Assembly (NCBI GenBank): GCA_947623455.1
Contig: OX392528.1
Coordinates: forward strand, 882,001 to 946,000
Source of the DNA: Mimachlamys varia
Lineage: Eukaryota; Mollusca; Bivalvia; Pectinida; Pectinidae
Reading direction: 5' to 3'
Length of the DNA stretch: 64,000 bases
The notes under the pieces are model-generated. The model had not been told where the DNA came from and did no database searches. It worked only from the letters and a program-made list of their open reading frames with translations. Made by a program: the position numbers and the translations under genes. This document shows, one piece after another, positions 60,160 through 64,000 of this stretch; position 1 is the stretch's first letter, and each line of letters opens with the position of its first letter.

Positions 60160-63100
60160 TAGCTATCATACACACTGTGTTATTACCATATAATTCACAC
60201 TATCATACACACTGTGTTATTACCGTATAGTTCACACTACCATACACAATGTGTTATTACCGTATAGTTCACACTATCATACACACTGTGTTTACCGTAT
60301 AGTTCACACTATCATACACACTGTGTTATTGCCGTATAGTTCACACTACCATACACACTGTGTTATTACCGTATAGATCACACTATCATACACACTGTGT
60401 TTACCGTATAGTTCACACTATCATACACACTGTATTATTACCGTATAGTTCACACTACCATACACACTGTGTTATTACCGTATAGTTCACACTATCATAC
60501 ACATTGTGTTATTACCGTATAGTTCACACTATCATACACACTGTGTTATTACTGTATAGTTCACACTACCATACACACTGTGTTATTACCTTATAGTTCA
60601 CACTATCATACACACTGTGTTATTACCTTATAGTTCACACTACCATACACACTGTGTTATTACCGTATAGTTCACACTATCATAAACACTGTGTTATTAC
60701 CGTATAATTCACACTATCATACACACTGTGTTATTACCGTATAGTTCACACTATCATACACACTGTTATTATTGTATAGTTCACACTATCATACACACTG
60801 TGTTATTACCGTATAGTTCACACTACCATACACACTGTGTTTACCGTATAGTTCACACTACCATACACACTGTGTTATTACCGTATAGTTCACACTATCA
60901 TACACACTGTGTTATTACCGTATAGTTCACACTATCATACACACTGTGTTATTACCGTATAGTTCACACTATCATATATACTGTGTTATTACCGTATAGT
61001 TCACACTATCATACACACTGTGTTATTACCGTATAGTTCACACTATCATACACACTGTGTTATTACCGTATAGTTCACACTACCATACACACTGTTATTA
61101 CCGTATAGTTCACACTATCATACACACTGTGTTATTACCGTATAGTTCACACTATCATACACACTGTGTTATTACCGTATAGTTCACACTACCATACACA
61201 CTGTGTTATTACCATATAATTCACACTATCATACACACTGTGTTATTACCATATAATTCACACTATCATACACACTGTGTTATTACCGTATAGTTCACAC
61301 TAACATACACACTGTGTTATCACCATATAATTCACACTACCATACACACTGTGTTATTACCGTATAATTCACACTATCATACACACTGTGTTATTACCGT
61401 ATAGTTCACACTACCATACACACTGTGTTATTACCATATAATTCACACTATCATACACACTGTGTTATTACCATATAATTCACACTATCATACACACTGT
61501 GTTATTACCGTATAGTTCACACTACCACACACGCTGTGTTATTAACGTATAGTTCACACTACCATACACATTGTGTTATTACCGTATAGTTCACACTGCC
61601 ATACACACTGTGTTATTACCGTATAGTTCACACTGCCATACACACTGTGTTATTACCGTATAGTTCACACTGCCATACACACTGTGTTATTACCGTATAG
61701 TTCACACTGCCATACACACTGTGTTATTGCCGTATAGTTCACACTACCATACACACTGTGTTATTACCGTATAGTTCACACTATCATACACGCTGTGTTA
61801 TTACCGTATAGTTCACACTACCATACACACTGTGTTATTACCGTATAGTTCACACTACCACACACGCTGTGTTATTACCGTATAGTTCACACTACCATAC
61901 ACACTGTGTTATTACCGTATAGTTCACACTATCATACACACTGTGTTATTACCGTATAGTTCACACTACCATACACACTGTGTTATTACCGTATAGTTCA
62001 CACTATCATACACACTGTGTTATTACCGTATATTTCACACTATCATACACACTGTGTTATTACCGTATAGTTCACACTATCATACACACTGTGTTATTAC
62101 CGTATAGTTCACACTATCATACACACTGTGTTATTACCGTATAGTTCACACTATCATACACACTGTGTTATTACCGTATAGTTCACACTACCATACACAC
62201 TGTGTTATTACCGTATAGTTCACACTATCATACACACTGTGTTATTACCGTATAGTTCACACTATCATACACACTGTGTTATTACCGTATAGTTCACACT
62301 ATCATACACACTGTGTTATTACCGTATAGTTCACACTATCATACACAGTGTGTTATTACCGTATAGTTCACACTACCATACACACTGTGTTATTACCGTA
62401 TAGTTCACACTATCATACACACTGTGTTATTACTGTATAGTTCACACTACCATACACACCGTGTTATTACCGTATAGTTCACACTATCATACACACTGTG
62501 TTATTACCGTATAGTTCACACTACCATACACACTGTGTTATTACCGTATAGTTCACACTATCATACACACTGTGTTATTACCGTATAGTTCACACTATCA
62601 TACACACTGTGTTATTACCGTATAGTTCACACTACAATACACACTGTTGTTACCGTATAGTTCACACTATCATACACACTGTGTTATTACCGTATAGTTC
62701 ACACTATCATACACACTGTGTTATTACCGTATAGTTCACACTACCATACACACTGTGTTATTACCGTATAGTTCACACTATCATACACACTGTGTTATTA
62801 CCGTATAGTTCACACTACCATACACACCGTGTTATTACCGTATAGTTCACACTATCATACACACTGTGTTATTACCGTATAGTTCACACTACCATACACA
62901 CTGTGTTATTACCGTATAGTTCACACTATCATACACACTGTGTTATTACCGTATAGTTCACACTATCATACACACTGTGTTATTACCGTATAGTTCACAC
63001 TACAATACACACTGTTATTACTGTATAGTTCACACTATCATACATACCGTGTTATTACCGTATAGTTCACACTACCATACACACTGTGTTTACCGTATAG

Positions 63101-64000
63101 TTCACACTATCATACACACTGTGTTATTACCGTATAGTTCACACTATCATACACACTGTGTTATTACCGTATAGTTCACACTGCCATACACACTGTGTTA
63201 TTACCGTATAGTTCACACTACCACACACGCTGTGTTATTACCGTATAGTTCACACTATCATACACACTGTGTTATTACCGTATAGTTCACACTACCACAC
63301 ACACTGTGTTTACCGTATAGTTCACACTACCATACACACTGTGTTATTACCGTATAGTTCACACTACCATACACACTGTGTTATTACCGTATAGTTCACA
63401 CTACCATACACACTGTGTTTACCGTATAGTTCACACTGCCATACACACTGTGTTATTACCGTATAGTTCACACTATCATACACACTGTGTTATTACTGTA
63501 TAGTTCACACTATCATACACACTGTGTTATTACCGTATAGTTCACACTACCATACACATTGTGTTATTACCGTATAGTTCACACTATCATACACACTGTG
63601 TTATTACCGTATAGTTCACACTACCATACACACCGTGTTATTACCGTATAGTTCACACTACCATACACACTGTGTTATTACCGTATAGTTCACACTATCA
63701 TACACACTGTGTTATTACCGTATAGTTCACACTATCATACACACTGTGTTATTACCGTATAGTTCACACTACCATACACACTGTGTTATTACCGTATAGT
63801 TCACACTACCATACACACTGTGTTATTACCGTATAGTTCACACTACCACACACACTGTGTTATTACCGTATAGTTCACACTATCATACACACTGTTATTA
63901 CCGTATAGTTCACACTATCATACACACTGTTATTACCGTATAGTTCACACTACCATACACACTGTGTTATTACCGTATAGTTCACACTATCATACACACT
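60160..64000. repeat. Minisatellite, 37-bp unit, runs off the window
   Basis: About 103 copies with the core GTATAGTTCACACTATCATA followed by CACACTGTGTTATTACC. Frequent variants are CTACCATA for CTATCATA and a 34-bp unit lacking TTA (CACTGTGTTTACCG). The frames 60,728-60,925 and 62,977-63,174 are nearly identical, showing a larger duplication at about 2,249 bp spacing. The array continues beyond the right edge. Its core carries CACACTGTGTT, a partly self-complementary string. Confidence 0.97.

Noticed and set aside
60160..64000. Regular 37-bp repeats looked like a CRISPR array
   Set aside because: Units are contiguous with no unique spacers, and the context is an animal genome. The same holds for the arrays at 28.2 and 47.3 kb.

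Overview
The window looks like non-coding, repeat-dominated DNA from an animal, most likely a marine invertebrate and probably a mollusc such as a bivalve. That placement is an inference. It rests on non-LTR retrotransposons of metazoan type, a tRNA-derived SINE of a kind I associate with molluscs, AT-rich unique spacers, and no bacterial gene organisation. No host protein gene, tRNA or rRNA gene could be supported.

About two thirds of the 64 kb is a succession of more than twenty tandem arrays (minisatellites), mostly unrelated in sequence. Unit lengths run from 16 to 73 bp: 35/38 bp (0.54-3.14 kb), 16 bp (5.24-6.65), 73 bp (6.75-7.52), 19 bp (7.53-8.35), 32/33 bp (8.95-13.90), 23 bp (15.44-15.60), 30 bp (16.26-17.65), 53 bp (18.49-20.67), 33 bp (20.72-21.39), 43 bp (22.05-28.20), 37 bp (28.21-28.50), compound 32/27 bp (29.11-33.11), 26 bp (33.86-35.89), 56 bp (37.63-38.14), 20 bp (38.98-40.06), 35 bp (40.06-40.17), 33 bp (40.46-41.04), 19 bp (41.05-42.75), 21 bp (46.54-46.84), 37 bp (47.26-50.47), 51 bp (57.40-59.93) and 37 bp (60.16 to the window end). 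Many long open frames here are by-products of these arrays. A unit that is a multiple of 3 stays in frame, and other units rotate through all frames without meeting a stop.

The genuine coding content is transposon-derived. A near full-length LINE lies on the minus strand at about 51.5-57.4 kb. Its 561-codon ORF1 has a coiled coil and an RRM-like domain. Its ORF2 has an endonuclease, a reverse transcriptase with an intact YADD box and a C-terminal Cys/His motif. ORF1 and ORF2 share a reading frame, are separated by one UAG codon, and ORF2 has no usable AUG. A 5'-truncated LINE of another type (31.55-32.53 kb) sits inside the 27-bp array, and a frameshifted reverse-transcriptase remnant lies at the left edge (49-515). 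SINE copies occur at 1-48, 13.90-14.15 kb and, degenerate, at 43.6 kb. A pogo/Tigger-like terminal inverted repeat pair frames 37.51-38.14 kb, where one element end has been amplified into a 56-bp array.

Unique spacers between arrays hold several inverted repeats, the strongest at 50.78-51.04 kb, but nothing recognisable as a host gene. The region reads as a minisatellite cluster colonised by, and partly seeded by, transposable elements. It could be subtelomeric, pericentromeric or interstitial heterochromatin; the sequence alone does not say which.
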